DNA of 64,000 nt from Erysipelotrichaceae bacterium (lineage in GTDB: Bacteria > Bacillota_I > Bacilli_A > Erysipelotrichales > Erysipelotrichaceae), in contig JAFULQ010000021.1 in assembly GCA_017473265.1 (NCBI GenBank), positions 1-64,000 on the forward strand. The letters are read 5' to 3'. The translations under genes and the position numbers were made by a program. Every line of letters starts with the position of its first letter. The first letter of the stretch is position 1. Positions 1-8,759 of this stretch are shown one piece after another. The notes beneath the pieces were generated by a model that saw only the letters and a program-made list of their open reading frames with translations, was not told where the DNA came from and did no database searches.

Positions 1-68
1 AAAATCCTCCTCGTTATTTTATTTCGTAGTTTCGCAGACCACGATTTCATTATAACTCAGAGGATTTT
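1..68. repeat. Nested imperfect inverted repeat at window edge
   Basis: AAAATCCTC (1-9) is matched exactly by GAGGATTTT (60-68). GTTAT (13-17) pairs with ATAAC (52-56), and CGT (25-27) with ACG (41-43). The nested arms could form one long hairpin followed by T residues on the plus strand. It may be a terminator or the end of a structured RNA from a gene left of the window. No known family is recognised. Confidence 0.4.
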
Positions 69-104
69 TTATTTTCATTATCACTCCAGTAAACTTTGTA
101 GGGA

Positions 105-128
105 CCCCCAGACTATCTGGGGGTTTTG
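105..128 (+). terminator. Intrinsic terminator of an upstream plus-strand gene
   Basis: CCCCCAGA (105-112), loop CTA, TCTGGGGG (116-123), then TTTTGTTT. This is a strong GC stem with a T tract in plus orientation. It must serve a gene or RNA that lies before position 1. Confidence 0.8.
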
Positions 129-142
129 TTTACAACAAAAAC

Positions 143-170
143 AAAGAGCCAATTAACTAATTGGCTCTTT
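143..170 (-). terminator. Terminator after parC (bidirectional)
   Basis: A 12-13 bp stem AAAGAGCCAATTA / TAATTGGCTCTTT lies just past the parC stop. An A-rich stretch on its left becomes the T tract on the minus strand. T residues also follow on the plus strand, so it can act both ways. Confidence 0.8.
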
Positions 171-174
171 TCCT

Positions 175-2661
175 TTATTCAAAATTAAATTGTATTACAT
201 CATAATCATCATTAGATGGTAATTTTTCTGCTGTTTCTGGAATATCTAAAATCTTAACTTCTTCCAATCCTCTATAAACAAACCAATCATTTTCACTAGT
301 TAAAGCACTAGAATATGTAGCTTCTTTATTCATTAAAGAAATATCTTTAGCTAAGAACTTTTTCAATTCCTTATCTTGGAACCATACATTTTGATTCAAT
401 GTACAATTCATAAGATAACGAACAACATTTGGTTTCGATTTCACTTTCTTCGCAACCAATTCTCCTTTATTGGTACGTTTACAACGCGTAATATCACTAG
501 CTTTAATACGTTTAACTAATGATTTTTCAGTAAACACAAGCATACCTGTATCATTTGTACGTAAAATACTTGCACTAGCAACCACATCTTCTTTAGATAG
601 ATTAATAGCCTTTACCCCTTTACTACGACAAGAAGTTACAGGGATATCACTAACTGGATAACATGCAATATATCCTTCTTGCGTAATAATCGCAACCTCA
701 TCATTTTCATAAGCTACAAAAGATCTAACAATTTCATCATTTTTCACTAAATTCATAGCTGTAGAAACTTTAGAATTACGTTGTAAATACCATTCACTCA
801 TAGGAGTACGTTTAATCATACCTAATTTAGATACAGTTACAATCCATGCATAGGTATTAAAGTCTTTAACAATACATCCATCCACAATCTTTTCATTCGC
901 ATTCATTTTAGAATACTTACTAACATGATTCCCTACTTCTTTCCACTTAGCTTCATCTAATTGGTATACAGGCAAACATGCATAATTACCAAGATTTGTG
1001 AAAGCTAGCATTGTGTCTAATGTATCCACTTCAGCTTGCCCAATGATATGATCACTTTCTTTCATACCTGTAATCGCATCCGCAACCGCATTAAATGAAC
1101 GCATAGAAACACGTTTTACATAACCATCACGAGATAATGTTACCATGACTCTTTCATTGGCAATCATACTTGTCTTATCAATAACAATTTCTTGAACTTC
1201 ATCTTCAATTTTAGTTAAACGAATTCTAGGATTATCAGATTTAATTTTCTTTAATTCTTTAATCATTACATTATGCAAGACTTTCTTATTTTCAATAATT
1301 TCTTTTAAGTCTTCCATCTCATTTAACAATAATGCAAACTCTTGACGCAATAACGTAATATCCGTATTTGATAAACGATATAAACGCAATGTAACAATTG
1401 CTTCCGCTTGTTCATCACTAAAACCAAAGGCTTCAATTAAACGTTTCTTAGAATCCGCTTTATCTTTTGATTTACGAATAATCGCAATAACTTCATCTAA
1501 AACAGATACAGCCTTCATCAAACCTTCTAAAATATGACAACGCTTTTCTTTTTTATCAAGTTCATAACAACTTCTTCGATAAATAACCTCTTCACGATGA
1601 GCAATAAAGGCATCAATCAACTCTAAAATACCTAATAATTTAGGACGTTTATTAACAATACCTACTACATTGTAGTTGTAATAGGTTTGTAAATCGGTAT
1701 TTTTATAGAAATAGTTCAATACGCTATTTGCATCAATATCTTTCTTTAAGTCAATGACAATACGTAATCCATTACGGTCTGTTTCATCACGAACATCTAG
1801 TAAACCATCAATTTCCTTAGATAAACGAATTTCATCTAATTTCATGACTAAATTACTCTTAATTACTTCATAAGGAATTTCACTAACGATGATTTGTTGA
1901 ATCATTTTTTGTTGAACAATTTCACATTTTGCTCTTACAACTACTCTTCCTTTACCAGTTTTAAAAGCATCGATAATCCCTTTTCTACCTTGTACAATAC
2001 CACCTGTAGGGAAATCAGGTCCTTGAACAATATCCATAATGCTTTCCACATCACAATTAGGATGACGCAAACGCATAATGACCGCATCCAACACTTCATT
2101 TAAATTGTGTGGCGCAATATTGGTCGCATAACCAGCCGCAATACCTGTACAACCATTTACCAATAAGTTAGGATACATTGCTGGTAAAACGGTTGGTTCC
2201 ATTTCTGTATCATCAAAGTTAGGCGCAAATAAAACCGTTTCTTTTTCAATATCTTCTAATAATAAACTAGAAATTTTCCCTAAACGAGCTTCTGTATAAC
2301 GCATAGCCGCTGCAGGGTCATCATCAATACTACCATTATTCCCTTGCATATCAATTAATGGTTCTCGCATTTTCCAAGGTTGAGACATACGAACCATTGC
2401 ATCATATACACTACTATCACCATGAGGATGATAGTTACCAATAACTAAACCAACAGTCTTAGCACTTTTACGCGTTGGTTTTTCATAAACATTTCCATCT
2501 TTATGCATCGCATATAAAATACGACGTTGAACTGGTTTTAAACCATCACGAACATCAGGTAATGCACGTTCTTGGATAATATATTTCGAATACTTACCAA
2601 AACGATCCTCCATGATTTCTTCTAATGTAAGAACTTGTAATTGATCTAATACTTTACTCAT
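175..2661 (-). CDS. parC: DNA topoisomerase IV subunit A (ParC)
   Basis: The 828-residue type IIA topoisomerase A subunit cuts and rejoins DNA with ParE to decatenate daughter chromosomes. The catalytic tyrosine is Tyr122 in [10 protein letters not shown]. The quinolone region [12 protein letters not shown] (78-89) keeps Ser83 and Asp87, the usual susceptible residues. The C-terminal third is a beta-pinwheel without a GyrA box (QRRGGKG). That, together with the overlapping parE and nearby plsY, favours ParC over GyrA. The start overlaps the parE stop by 8 nt, so the two are translationally coupled. A terminator follows the stop. Confidence 0.95.
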   Translation of the reverse strand: MSKVLDQLQVLTLEEIMEDRFGKYSKYIIQERALPDVRDGLKPVQRRILYAMHKDGNVYEKPTRKSAKTVGLVIGNYHPHGDSSVYDAMVRMSQPWKMREPLIDMQGNNGSIDDDPAAAMRYTEARLGKISSLLLEDIEKETVLFAPNFDDTEMEPTVLPAMYPNLLVNGCTGIAAGYATNIAPHNLNEVLDAVIMRLRHPNCDVESIMDIVQGPDFPTGGIVQGRKGIIDAFKTGKGRVVVRAKCEIVQQKMIQQIIVSEIPYEVIKSNLVMKLDEIRLSKEIDGLLDVRDETDRNGLRIVIDLKKDIDANSVLNYFYKNTDLQTYYNYNVVGIVNKRPKLLGILELIDAFIAHREEVIYRRSCYELDKKEKRCHILEGLMKAVSVLDEVIAIIRKSKDKADSKKRLIEAFGFSDEQAEAIVTLRLYRLSNTDITLLRQEFALLLNEMEDLKEIIENKKVLHNVMIKELKKIKSDNPRIRLTKIEDEVQEIVIDKTSMIANERVMVTLSRDGYVKRVSMRSFNAVADAITGMKESDHIIGQAEVDTLDTMLAFTNLGNYACLPVYQLDEAKWKEVGNHVSKYSKMNANEKIVDGCIVKDFNTYAWIVTVSKLGMIKRTPMSEWYLQRNSKVSTAMNLVKNDEIVRSFVAYENDEVAIITQEGYIACYPVSDIPVTSCRSKGVKAINLSKEDVVASASILRTNDTGMLVFTEKSLVKRIKASDITRCKRTNKGELVAKKVKSKPNVVRYLMNCTLNQNVWFQDKELKKFLAKDISLMNKEATYSSALTSENDWFVYRGLEEVKILDIPETAEKLPSNDDYDVIQFNFE

Positions 2662-4582
2662 TTACATGTCCCTCCATTCTATATTCATCTTCTAACGTAA
2701 AGGCAACATTGCTTTCAATCCATGCACGACGAACATCGGCTTTATCACCCATCAATACATTCACACGTTTACTTACCGTAAATGCATCTTCAATCGTTAC
2801 TTGAATCAATGTACGATTTGCTGGATCCATCGTTGTTTCCCATAATTGAGAGGCATTCATTTCCCCTAACCCTTTATAACGTTGAATTTCGGCTTTCCCC
2901 ATTTTTTGACGTAAAGCATGTAATTCATCATCACTATAGGCATAATAAACGTCTTTACCCTTTTGAATCTTATATAAAGGAGGTAAAGCAATATACACCA
3001 TACCTTGTTCAATTAAAGGACGCATATAACGATAGAAAAATGTTAATAACAATACTTGAATGTGAGCACCATCTGTATCGGCATCGGTCATGATAACAAC
3101 TTTGCTATAGTTACTAGCCTCATAATCAAAATTATCACCAACACCAGCACCAATCGCATGAATAATCGTATTCAATTCCACATTCTTTTCAATTTCACTT
3201 AATGTACTTTTTTCTGTATTTAACACTTTACCACGCAATGGTAAAATTGCTTGATATTTACTATCTCTACCTTGTTTAGCGCTACCACCAGCAGAATCAC
3301 CTTCGACTAAGAACAATTCTTTCTTACGAGCATCCTTGCTTTGAGCAGGCGCTAATTTACCACTTAAGACCTTTTCAGACTTACCCGTCTTCTTCCCTTT
3401 ACGAGCTTCTTCTCTAGCCTTACGAGCCGCTTCACGCGCTTGAGAAGCACGTAAAATTTTACGAACCAACATTTGCGCAACTTCATGATTTTCCTTCAAG
3501 AAATATCCCAAATGTTCATTTACGATATTTTCAACCGCCACTTTCGCCTCAGGAGTACCTAGTTTACCTTTCGTTTGACCTTCAAACTGTAATAAATTTT
3601 CTGGGATACTACAAGAAACAATAACTGTTAAACCTTCACGAACATCATTACCTTCAAAGTTTTTATCTTTATCTTTTAATAAACCATGAGAACGCGCAAA
3701 CTCATTAAATGCTTTCGTAAACGCAGTACGATAACCAACTTCATGCGTACCGCCATCTTTTGTACGAACATGATTAACAAAAGAATAGGTATTCTCTTGA
3801 TATTCATCAAGATATTGGAAAGCAAAATCCACTTTAATATCATTCACAACCCCACTAAATGTTACTGGACTTGTTAATGTTGTATGCCCCTCATGTAAAT
3901 ACTCTAAAAAGGCTTCCAATCCATTTTCATAAAAGAACACATCATGTTTATCTGTTCTACGATCAAAACATTCAATCTTCAATCCTTTTAACAAAAATGC
4001 TGCTTCTCTACATCTTTCAACAATCGTAGAATAATGGAAATCAATCGTACTAAAAATCTTTTTATCCGGCATAAAACGAATACTACTACCTGTCAATTTT
4101 GTAGGACCAAGATTTTGTAATTTGCCAACCTTTTTACCACCATTATCAAAACGCAATTTATAACAAGTCCCTTTATAGTGACTTGTAACTTCTAACCAAC
4201 TACTTAAAGCATTAACTACACTAGCACCAACACCATGTAATCCACCACTTGTTTTATAGCCGCCTTCACTACTAAACTTACCACCAGCATGCAAAACCGT
4301 AAAAATAACTTCTAAAGTATTCATACCATTGGCATGTTTACCAACAGGCATGCCACGCCCTTTATCCGTAACTGTTACACTACCATCTTTTTCAATCGCA
4401 ACAGTAATTTCATTACCAAAACCATTTAATGCTTCATCCATTGCATTATCTACAATTTCCCAAACTAAATGATGTAAACCACGTCCATCAGTAGAACCAA
4501 TATACATCCCCGGACGCTTACGAACCGCTTCTAATCCCTCTAATATTTGAATACTATTTTCATTATAGTCTTTTGAAACCAT
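2654..4582 (-). CDS. parE: DNA topoisomerase IV subunit B (ParE)
   Basis: This 642-residue ATPase subunit of topoisomerase IV has an N-terminal GHKL domain with [10 protein letters not shown] (42-51; Glu42 is the likely catalytic base) and a [11 protein letters not shown] lid. A transducer domain follows, then a TOPRIM domain with [13 protein letters not shown] and [10 protein letters not shown]. The start has a GGGGTG ribosome site about 8 nt upstream and a clear promoter (TTGAAA-18-TATAAT). It is the first gene of a two-gene operon with parC. The parE-parC plus divergent plsY order is common in Firmicutes. Confidence 0.95.
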   Translation of the reverse strand: MVSKDYNENSIQILEGLEAVRKRPGMYIGSTDGRGLHHLVWEIVDNAMDEALNGFGNEITVAIEKDGSVTVTDKGRGMPVGKHANGMNTLEVIFTVLHAGGKFSSEGGYKTSGGLHGVGASVVNALSSWLEVTSHYKGTCYKLRFDNGGKKVGKLQNLGPTKLTGSSIRFMPDKKIFSTIDFHYSTIVERCREAAFLLKGLKIECFDRRTDKHDVFFYENGLEAFLEYLHEGHTTLTSPVTFSGVVNDIKVDFAFQYLDEYQENTYSFVNHVRTKDGGTHEVGYRTAFTKAFNEFARSHGLLKDKDKNFEGNDVREGLTVIVSCSIPENLLQFEGQTKGKLGTPEAKVAVENIVNEHLGYFLKENHEVAQMLVRKILRASQAREAARKAREEARKGKKTGKSEKVLSGKLAPAQSKDARKKELFLVEGDSAGGSAKQGRDSKYQAILPLRGKVLNTEKSTLSEIEKNVELNTIIHAIGAGVGDNFDYEASNYSKVVIMTDADTDGAHIQVLLLTFFYRYMRPLIEQGMVYIALPPLYKIQKGKDVYYAYSDDELHALRQKMGKAEIQRYKGLGEMNASQLWETTMDPANRTLIQVTIEDAFTVSKRVNVLMGDKADVRRAWIESNVAFTLEDEYRMEGHVNE

Positions 4583-4608
4583 ATTAAAATCACCCCAATA
4601 CGTTATAT

Positions 4609-4638
4609 ATTATATCAAAATTAACATGTTCATTTCAA
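4609..4638 (-). promoter_or_regulatory. parE-parC promoter
   Basis: On the minus strand TTGAAA (4638-4633) is followed after 18 nt by TATAAT (4614-4609), with TGA just before it (extended -10). It lies back to back with the plsY promoter. Confidence 0.7.
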
Positions 4639-4664
4639 ATTCTTCCATGTTTTTTACTGACATG

Positions 4665-4673
4665 TGATATAAT
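4665..4673 (+). promoter_or_regulatory. plsY extended -10 promoter
   Basis: TGATATAAT (4665-4673) is a perfect extended -10. No good -35 hexamer is seen 16-18 nt upstream. AAGGAAGTG before the plsY start is the ribosome site. Confidence 0.6.
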
Positions 4674-4696
4674 AACACACATAAGGAAGTGATACT

Positions 4697-5302
4697 ATGA
4701 CAAATTTGATTTTACCATTCATTATAGGTTATATCATTGGCTCTATTCCTATGGCATTAATTGTTGGTAAAGTATTTTATAAAACTGATATTCGAAAACA
4801 TGGCTCTGGTAATCTTGGAGGAACCAATGCTGGTAGAGTCTTAGGTAAAAAAGTTGGCGCAATCGTTATCACATTAGATGTATTAAAAGCCGTTATTCCA
4901 GTACTACTTATGCAATTTTTAGTTGGTTATGATGAAGCCATCGTTATTGGATTAGCTGTAGCTATTGGACATTGTTATCCAATCTTTGCGAAATTTAAAG
5001 GTGGTAAAGCTGTCGCAACATCCTTTGGATATGTTGGCGCAATTACTGTCACAAACTTTTTACATTTTGGTTTATTATTGTTACTACCATTATTGATTCT
5101 ATATTTAGTGGTTAAAACAACAAAATATGTTTCATTAGGTTCGATGACATCATTCCTAACCGCAATGGTATTATCATATTTTATTCAACCAAATATTGTA
5201 TTATCTATTTCATTTACATTCTTATGGATATTCATTGTATTTAGACATTGGCCAAATGTAAAAAAATTATTAAATGGCACAGAAAGTAAAGTTACATGGT
5301 AA
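4697..5302 (+). CDS. plsY: Acyl-phosphate glycerol-3-phosphate acyltransferase PlsY
   Basis: This 201-residue polytopic membrane enzyme moves an acyl group from acyl-phosphate to glycerol-3-phosphate, the first committed step of phospholipid synthesis. PlsY signatures are GSGNLGGTNAGRV (36-48) and KFKGGKAVATS near residue 98. There are five or so hydrophobic segments, and the length is normal for the family. It is transcribed divergently from parE as a single gene with its own terminator. Confidence 0.95.
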   Translation: MTNLILPFIIGYIIGSIPMALIVGKVFYKTDIRKHGSGNLGGTNAGRVLGKKVGAIVITLDVLKAVIPVLLMQFLVGYDEAIVIGLAVAIGHCYPIFAKFKGGKAVATSFGYVGAITVTNFLHFGLLLLLPLLILYLVVKTTKYVSLGSMTSFLTAMVLSYFIQPNIVLSISFTFLWIFIVFRHWPNVKKLLNGTESKVTW

Positions 5303-5322
5303 GAGGTTTAATAACCTCTTTT
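5301..5322 (+). terminator. plsY terminator
   Basis: AAGAGGTT (5301-5308), loop TAAT, AACCTCTT (5313-5320), then TT. The T tract is short, so strength is moderate. Confidence 0.65.
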
Positions 5323-5334
5323 CATTTACTAAAA

Positions 5335-5356
5335 AAGGAATAGTCACCTATTCCTT
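5335..5356 (-). terminator. Terminator of the Gfo/Idh gene
   Basis: AAGGAATAG / CTATTCCTT with a four-base loop. On the minus strand it ends in TTTTTT. The stem includes the stop codon of the gene it ends. Confidence 0.8.
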
Positions 5357-6304
5357 ATTCATCGCATCATCTTTAGCCTTATACACCTTCATGATTTCTA
5401 AACATTCATGATATCCAATAACATCACTTTCTTTAGCACCATTAAGAATACAATTCACAAAATGCTCTGTTTCATATTTAAAATCACTAACCATTTCTGC
5501 TTTCATAACACGCTTCATACCATCAACTGTTACAATCGCTTCACTAGCTTTCCAGAAATTCACAATTTCAATCGTACCTTTAGTACCATAAATCATTGCT
5601 TTATTCTCTGTTTGTAAATCTAAACCACCTACATTAGAACTAATCACACCATTTTCATAGCGAACTAAAGCCTGTGTAAAAGCATCCACACCTGTTTCAG
5701 CCTTACGAGACATAGAAACAATTTCTTTAATATCACTATTCACTAAATAGTTAAAATAACCTAAAGGATACACTCCAACATCACGCATTCCTCCACCACT
5801 TGGATAATGATATGCCCAATGATCCATTTCCAAATCACTCTTATATGAATATTTACCATCCATGTATAAGATATCACCAATCTTACCACTTTCCATAACT
5901 TGTTTTACTTTTTGCGTTAATGGTAAAAATAATGCTTTCATAGCTTCCATTAATACTAAATTTTTGCTATATGCTAATTGATATAATTCATCTAATTCCT
6001 CAATTGTAGTAAACATTGGCTTTTCACACAAAACATGCTTTCCATGCAACAAACACTTCTTAACAATCTCATAATGGGTATCATTAGGTGTTGATACATA
6101 AACTGCATCAATATGTTCATCCATAATTAAATCATCAATTAAACCATGATAAGGTATTTTGTATTGTAAAGCTACCTTCTCTGCTCTTTCTTTATTTCTA
6201 CCAGCGACTGCATATACTTCACAACTAGGAATCATTTGTGCACCTTTAATAAAACGATGACAAATTGTACCCGGTCCAATTACACCAATTCGAATCTTTT
6301 TCAT
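5348..6304 (-). CDS. Gfo/Idh/MocA family NAD(P)-dependent oxidoreductase
   Basis: This 318-residue protein starts with a Rossmann motif, IGVIGPGTICHRF (6-18). The family signature CEKPMFTT follows near residues 93-100, and a C-terminal alpha/beta substrate domain holds the usual GGGMRDVGVYPL segment near 170-181. Relatives oxidise or reduce sugars, inositols and related polyols. The substrate cannot be read from sequence and no sugar operon surrounds it. The start has a GGAGGAT ribosome site. It appears monocistronic. Confidence 0.85.
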   Translation of the reverse strand: MKKIRIGVIGPGTICHRFIKGAQMIPSCEVYAVAGRNKERAEKVALQYKIPYHGLIDDLIMDEHIDAVYVSTPNDTHYEIVKKCLLHGKHVLCEKPMFTTIEELDELYQLAYSKNLVLMEAMKALFLPLTQKVKQVMESGKIGDILYMDGKYSYKSDLEMDHWAYHYPSGGGMRDVGVYPLGYFNYLVNSDIKEIVSMSRKAETGVDAFTQALVRYENGVISSNVGGLDLQTENKAMIYGTKGTIEIVNFWKASEAIVTVDGMKRVMKAEMVSDFKYETEHFVNCILNGAKESDVIGYHECLEIMKVYKAKDDAMNKE

Positions 6305-6352
6305 AAAATATCCTCCAACATCTACATATTATCACATTTTATATAAAGAAAA

Positions 6353-6372
6353 AACACAGTATGCACTGTGTT
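6353..6372 (-). terminator. Terminator after the YneF-type gene
   Basis: AACACAGT, loop ATGC, ACTGTGTT. Read on the minus strand the stem is followed by TTTTTTCTTT. Confidence 0.8.
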
Positions 6373-6380
6373 CTAGTAGG

Positions 6381-6596
6381 CTATTTTGCTTGACCCATGC
6401 TTTTCATAACTTGCTTGATTTGTGCTTCAGATGGTTTACGACCCATTTGTAAGAACATTGCACGAATCATTTTTTCAGTTACAGGTGGATTTTCTCTTAA
6501 TTGTTTTTCGAAATATTTACGAGTTAAGAAATAACTTGCTACTGCACCAATTAAAAGACCAACTACTAAATAAATAAGATTAGTCAAAACTTCCAT
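6381..6596 (-). CDS. UPF0154 (YneF-like) small membrane protein
   Basis: This 71-residue protein has one N-terminal transmembrane segment (about 6-26) and then a short basic cytoplasmic tail containing RKYFEKQLRENPPVTEKMIRA and MGRKPSEAQIKQVMKSM. That layout and the ENPPVTEKMIRAMF motif are typical of the YneF/UPF0154 family of Firmicutes. Its function is unknown. The start has an ideal AAGGAGG site. It is a single gene with its own terminator. Confidence 0.85.
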   Translation of the reverse strand: MEVLTNLIYLVVGLLIGAVASYFLTRKYFEKQLRENPPVTEKMIRAMFLQMGRKPSEAQIKQVMKSMGQAK

Positions 6597-6647
6597 TATA
6601 GATGCCTCCTTGCAATATATATTACCACTTTTTAATATTTTTTCAAG

Positions 6648-7031
6648 TCATTGTGGTATTTCCATAATCAATACATCCTCATAACAATAATGAAACCATC
6701 GATACATTGGATTATTAGGAACATCACTAATCAACATTCCATACGCAGTTAATTTTGCTTCTACACTACTATTACTACCACTAGGCGTATAATAAAATGC
6801 ATTTCGATAGGCCTGAATATACTCCCAGTCTTTTAAATATTCATAAAACTTAACCATAGTTTCATCATATTTCATTTCAATTATATGACTTAATTGTTTA
6901 TCACTTTTCTGATCAATTAATTGTAATATCGTCTGTTGTAATTCATTTTTTACATGCACAAATTCTTTTTGAATACCCACTAAATAATACATATCATCAC
7001 CCAAATAAACAATATCATAACTATTTGTCAT
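6648..7031 (-). CDS. Hypothetical protein
   Basis: The open frame encodes 127 residues, rich in Tyr, Asp and Glu, with no signal peptide, membrane segment or motif I recognise. The first ATG (7031) has no ribosome site, because the preceding bases are the T tract of the previous terminator. Met14 (6992) is preceded by GGGTGATG, the same kind of site used by recU, so a 114-residue product is equally likely. It sits 34 nt after the lipoprotein gene and may be expressed only by readthrough. Confidence 0.55.
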   Translation of the reverse strand: MTNSYDIVYLGDDMYYLVGIQKEFVHVKNELQQTILQLIDQKSDKQLSHIIEMKYDETMVKFYEYLKDWEYIQAYRNAFYYTPSGSNSSVEAKLTAYGMLISDVPNNPMYRWFHYCYEDVLIMEIPQ

Positions 7032-7045
7032 TATATGTCAAAAAA

Positions 7046-7067
7046 AGGTATTCACTAAGGAATACCT
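7046..7067 (-). terminator. Terminator of the carbohydrate-binding lipoprotein gene
   Basis: AGGTATTC (7046-7053), loop ACTAAG, GAATACCT (7060-7067). Seven T residues follow on the minus strand. The stem covers the end of the coding region. Confidence 0.8.
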
Positions 7068-8403
7068 ACACATTGGTGTTTGGATTAAATTCTCCATCCG
7101 GTTTATTATTCGGATCAAATTTTCCATCTGGTCTTTGCATACCTTCAGGAATATTATTCGGATCAAAATCTTCAGGCAAACGATTAGGATCAAAATCACC
7201 ATCAGGTCTTTGCATACCATTTGGTATATTATTTCGATCAAAACCACCCATACCTTTACTTTGATTTATACTCACATCCGCATTATTGATAGTATAGATA
7301 CCATTTTCATTAATATCGCTAGAAGAAAATAATAAACTAGAATAACGTCGAGCTGTAGTATATTCATAAATAACCTTATTATCTTGTTTAATTTCAATTA
7401 TATTAGCATAAACATTACCAGAGATATAGTCTTGTAAACTAGATGGTTGAATTTGACCATTCATCCCAAAAGCTAAAACTGTACCACCATTAATTGTAAT
7501 TCCTAAATCAGAATCAATACCACCATCAGCACTAGTATTACATGGCATTGCTACAATTGTCCCACCATTAATAACAATAGAACCATTAGAATCAATACCA
7601 TCTCCCTCTTCACCATAACCTGAATCAACAGTTAATAAACCATTATTCATTGTAAAAATAGATACACCATCTTCATTCACATTAATACCATCATTTTGCG
7701 CCACAATATTAATATTTCCACCATTAATTGTTAAATGCATTTCTGTATCTAAACCTTCATTTTGAGCATTGATATTTAAAACCCCAGTATTTCCATCTAC
7801 AATCATACTTTTCTTAGAATAAAAAGCTCCATCATATTTATGCAATTTCTTTTCTGTACCATCTTTATAAATTTTCGCTACATAGGATCCATTTATAGTA
7901 TTTTTACTACCATCTTCAATATAAACATTTGCACCAGCATCATCAGTACTTTCACTTTCGTATACATTATAGAAAATAATAGCAGGCGCAACAGTACATG
8001 TAATATCTACATTATCCAATACTAAAGTAACAATAGCATTAGGATCCTCTTTTGCATCTTCACCTAAATCAACTGCTATTTGCCCTTTCGATAAACTACC
8101 TTTTAAACGATATGTTCCCGCCTTAGTAATATGTACTACAGAATGCGATTTAGCTTCTTCTATGCTATGAGAATCACTCTCAGTACCTTCACCATAGCTA
8201 CTGTCTTTACCTTCTTCATAGTAAATAATATCGTTAGCTAGATATACATCATCACTAGTACTCATAGAAATTTTATTATCATTAACTAAAATTTCATTAT
8301 CACTCAATGTAATAGTTATTGCATCATCATAAGACACACTACTACCATTAGAACATCCAACAAATAATAAAATACAAATAAATAAAACAATAATTTTCTT
8401 CAT
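7066..8403 (-). CDS. Carbohydrate-binding (Cthe_2159-like) beta-helix lipoprotein
   Basis: About 445 residues. The signal peptide MKKIIVLFICILLFVGC ends in a lipobox Cys, so the protein should be anchored outside the cell membrane. The body is a run of beta-helix repeats with INGG, NDGINVNEDG, EGDGIDSNGS and DGGIDSDLGI motifs, as in the Cthe_2159/DUF4353 family that binds acidic polysaccharide or cellulose with calcium. A C-terminal tail repeats P-x-GMQRPDG-x-FDPN units and may be a flexible wall-spanning stalk. Start chosen at 8403: GAGGG lies 6 nt upstream, whereas the ATG at 8409 abuts that site. Confidence 0.8.
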   Translation of the reverse strand: MKKIIVLFICILLFVGCSNGSSVSYDDAITITLSDNEILVNDNKISMSTSDDVYLANDIIYYEEGKDSSYGEGTESDSHSIEEAKSHSVVHITKAGTYRLKGSLSKGQIAVDLGEDAKEDPNAIVTLVLDNVDITCTVAPAIIFYNVYESESTDDAGANVYIEDGSKNTINGSYVAKIYKDGTEKKLHKYDGAFYSKKSMIVDGNTGVLNINAQNEGLDTEMHLTINGGNINIVAQNDGINVNEDGVSIFTMNNGLLTVDSGYGEEGDGIDSNGSIVINGGTIVAMPCNTSADGGIDSDLGITINGGTVLAFGMNGQIQPSSLQDYISGNVYANIIEIKQDNKVIYEYTTARRYSSLLFSSSDINENGIYTINNADVSINQSKGMGGFDRNNIPNGMQRPDGDFDPNRLPEDFDPNNIPEGMQRPDGKFDPNNKPDGEFNPNTNV

Positions 8404-8474
8404 AAACATCCCTCATTTTCATTTTTATTATGCATAATCAATGTGTCCATTATGTGAACATATTTTGAAAAATA

Positions 8475-8635
8475 GAAAAACCTAGAAGGCCGATATTATT
8501 TCCTGGCTTCCCAGGTGGGTATCCTGTGTCTAATTTTAGGATTCCTACATAAATGTAGGCATTCAACACCAATAGACAACATCCGGATTCCCGTATATCG
8601 CATGTAGGAAATATATTATCCTTCTAGGCAACTAC
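8475..8635 (-). ncRNA. ssrS: Probable 6S RNA (SsrS/BsrA type)
   Basis: The 350-base gap after aspS holds a long rod-like RNA on the minus strand. CCTAGAAGG (8628-8620) pairs with CCTTCTAGG (8489-8481). A second block, TATTTCCT / AGGAAATA, extends the closing stem. Large internal bubbles follow, including a CCTGG-GAAG-CCAGG mini-hairpin on the 3' side. An apical stem ends in CCTACA-TTTA-TGTAGG. The 3' end runs into TTTTTCTATTTTT. Closing stem, central bubble and apical stem are the 6S RNA architecture, and B. subtilis 6S-1 is also next to aspS. The 5' end is approximate. Confidence 0.7.
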
Positions 8636-8739
8636 ATAATAACATATAAATTTTGAATGTACATTCTTGACAATCGACTTTTCTTCTACTTATCCAAAAG
8701 AAATCGTTTACATTTTTCGTGTAACTTTTACAAAAGAAA

Positions 8740-8759
8740 AAGAAGACTTTTGTCTTCTT
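8740..8759 (-). terminator. aspS terminator
   Basis: AAGAAGAC, loop TTTT, GTCTTCTT. TTTTTCTTTT follows on the minus strand. It overlaps the aspS stop and separates aspS from the 6S RNA gene. Confidence 0.8.

Noticed and set aside
175-2661. The topoisomerase A subunit as GyrA.
   Set aside because: There is no GyrA box in the C-terminal domain, and the overlapping parE and nearby plsY fit parC.
7025-7332. Plus-strand frames opposite the repeat tail of the carbohydrate-binding lipoprotein.
   Set aside because: They are antisense shadows of the GMQRPDG repeats, without ribosome sites or promoters.
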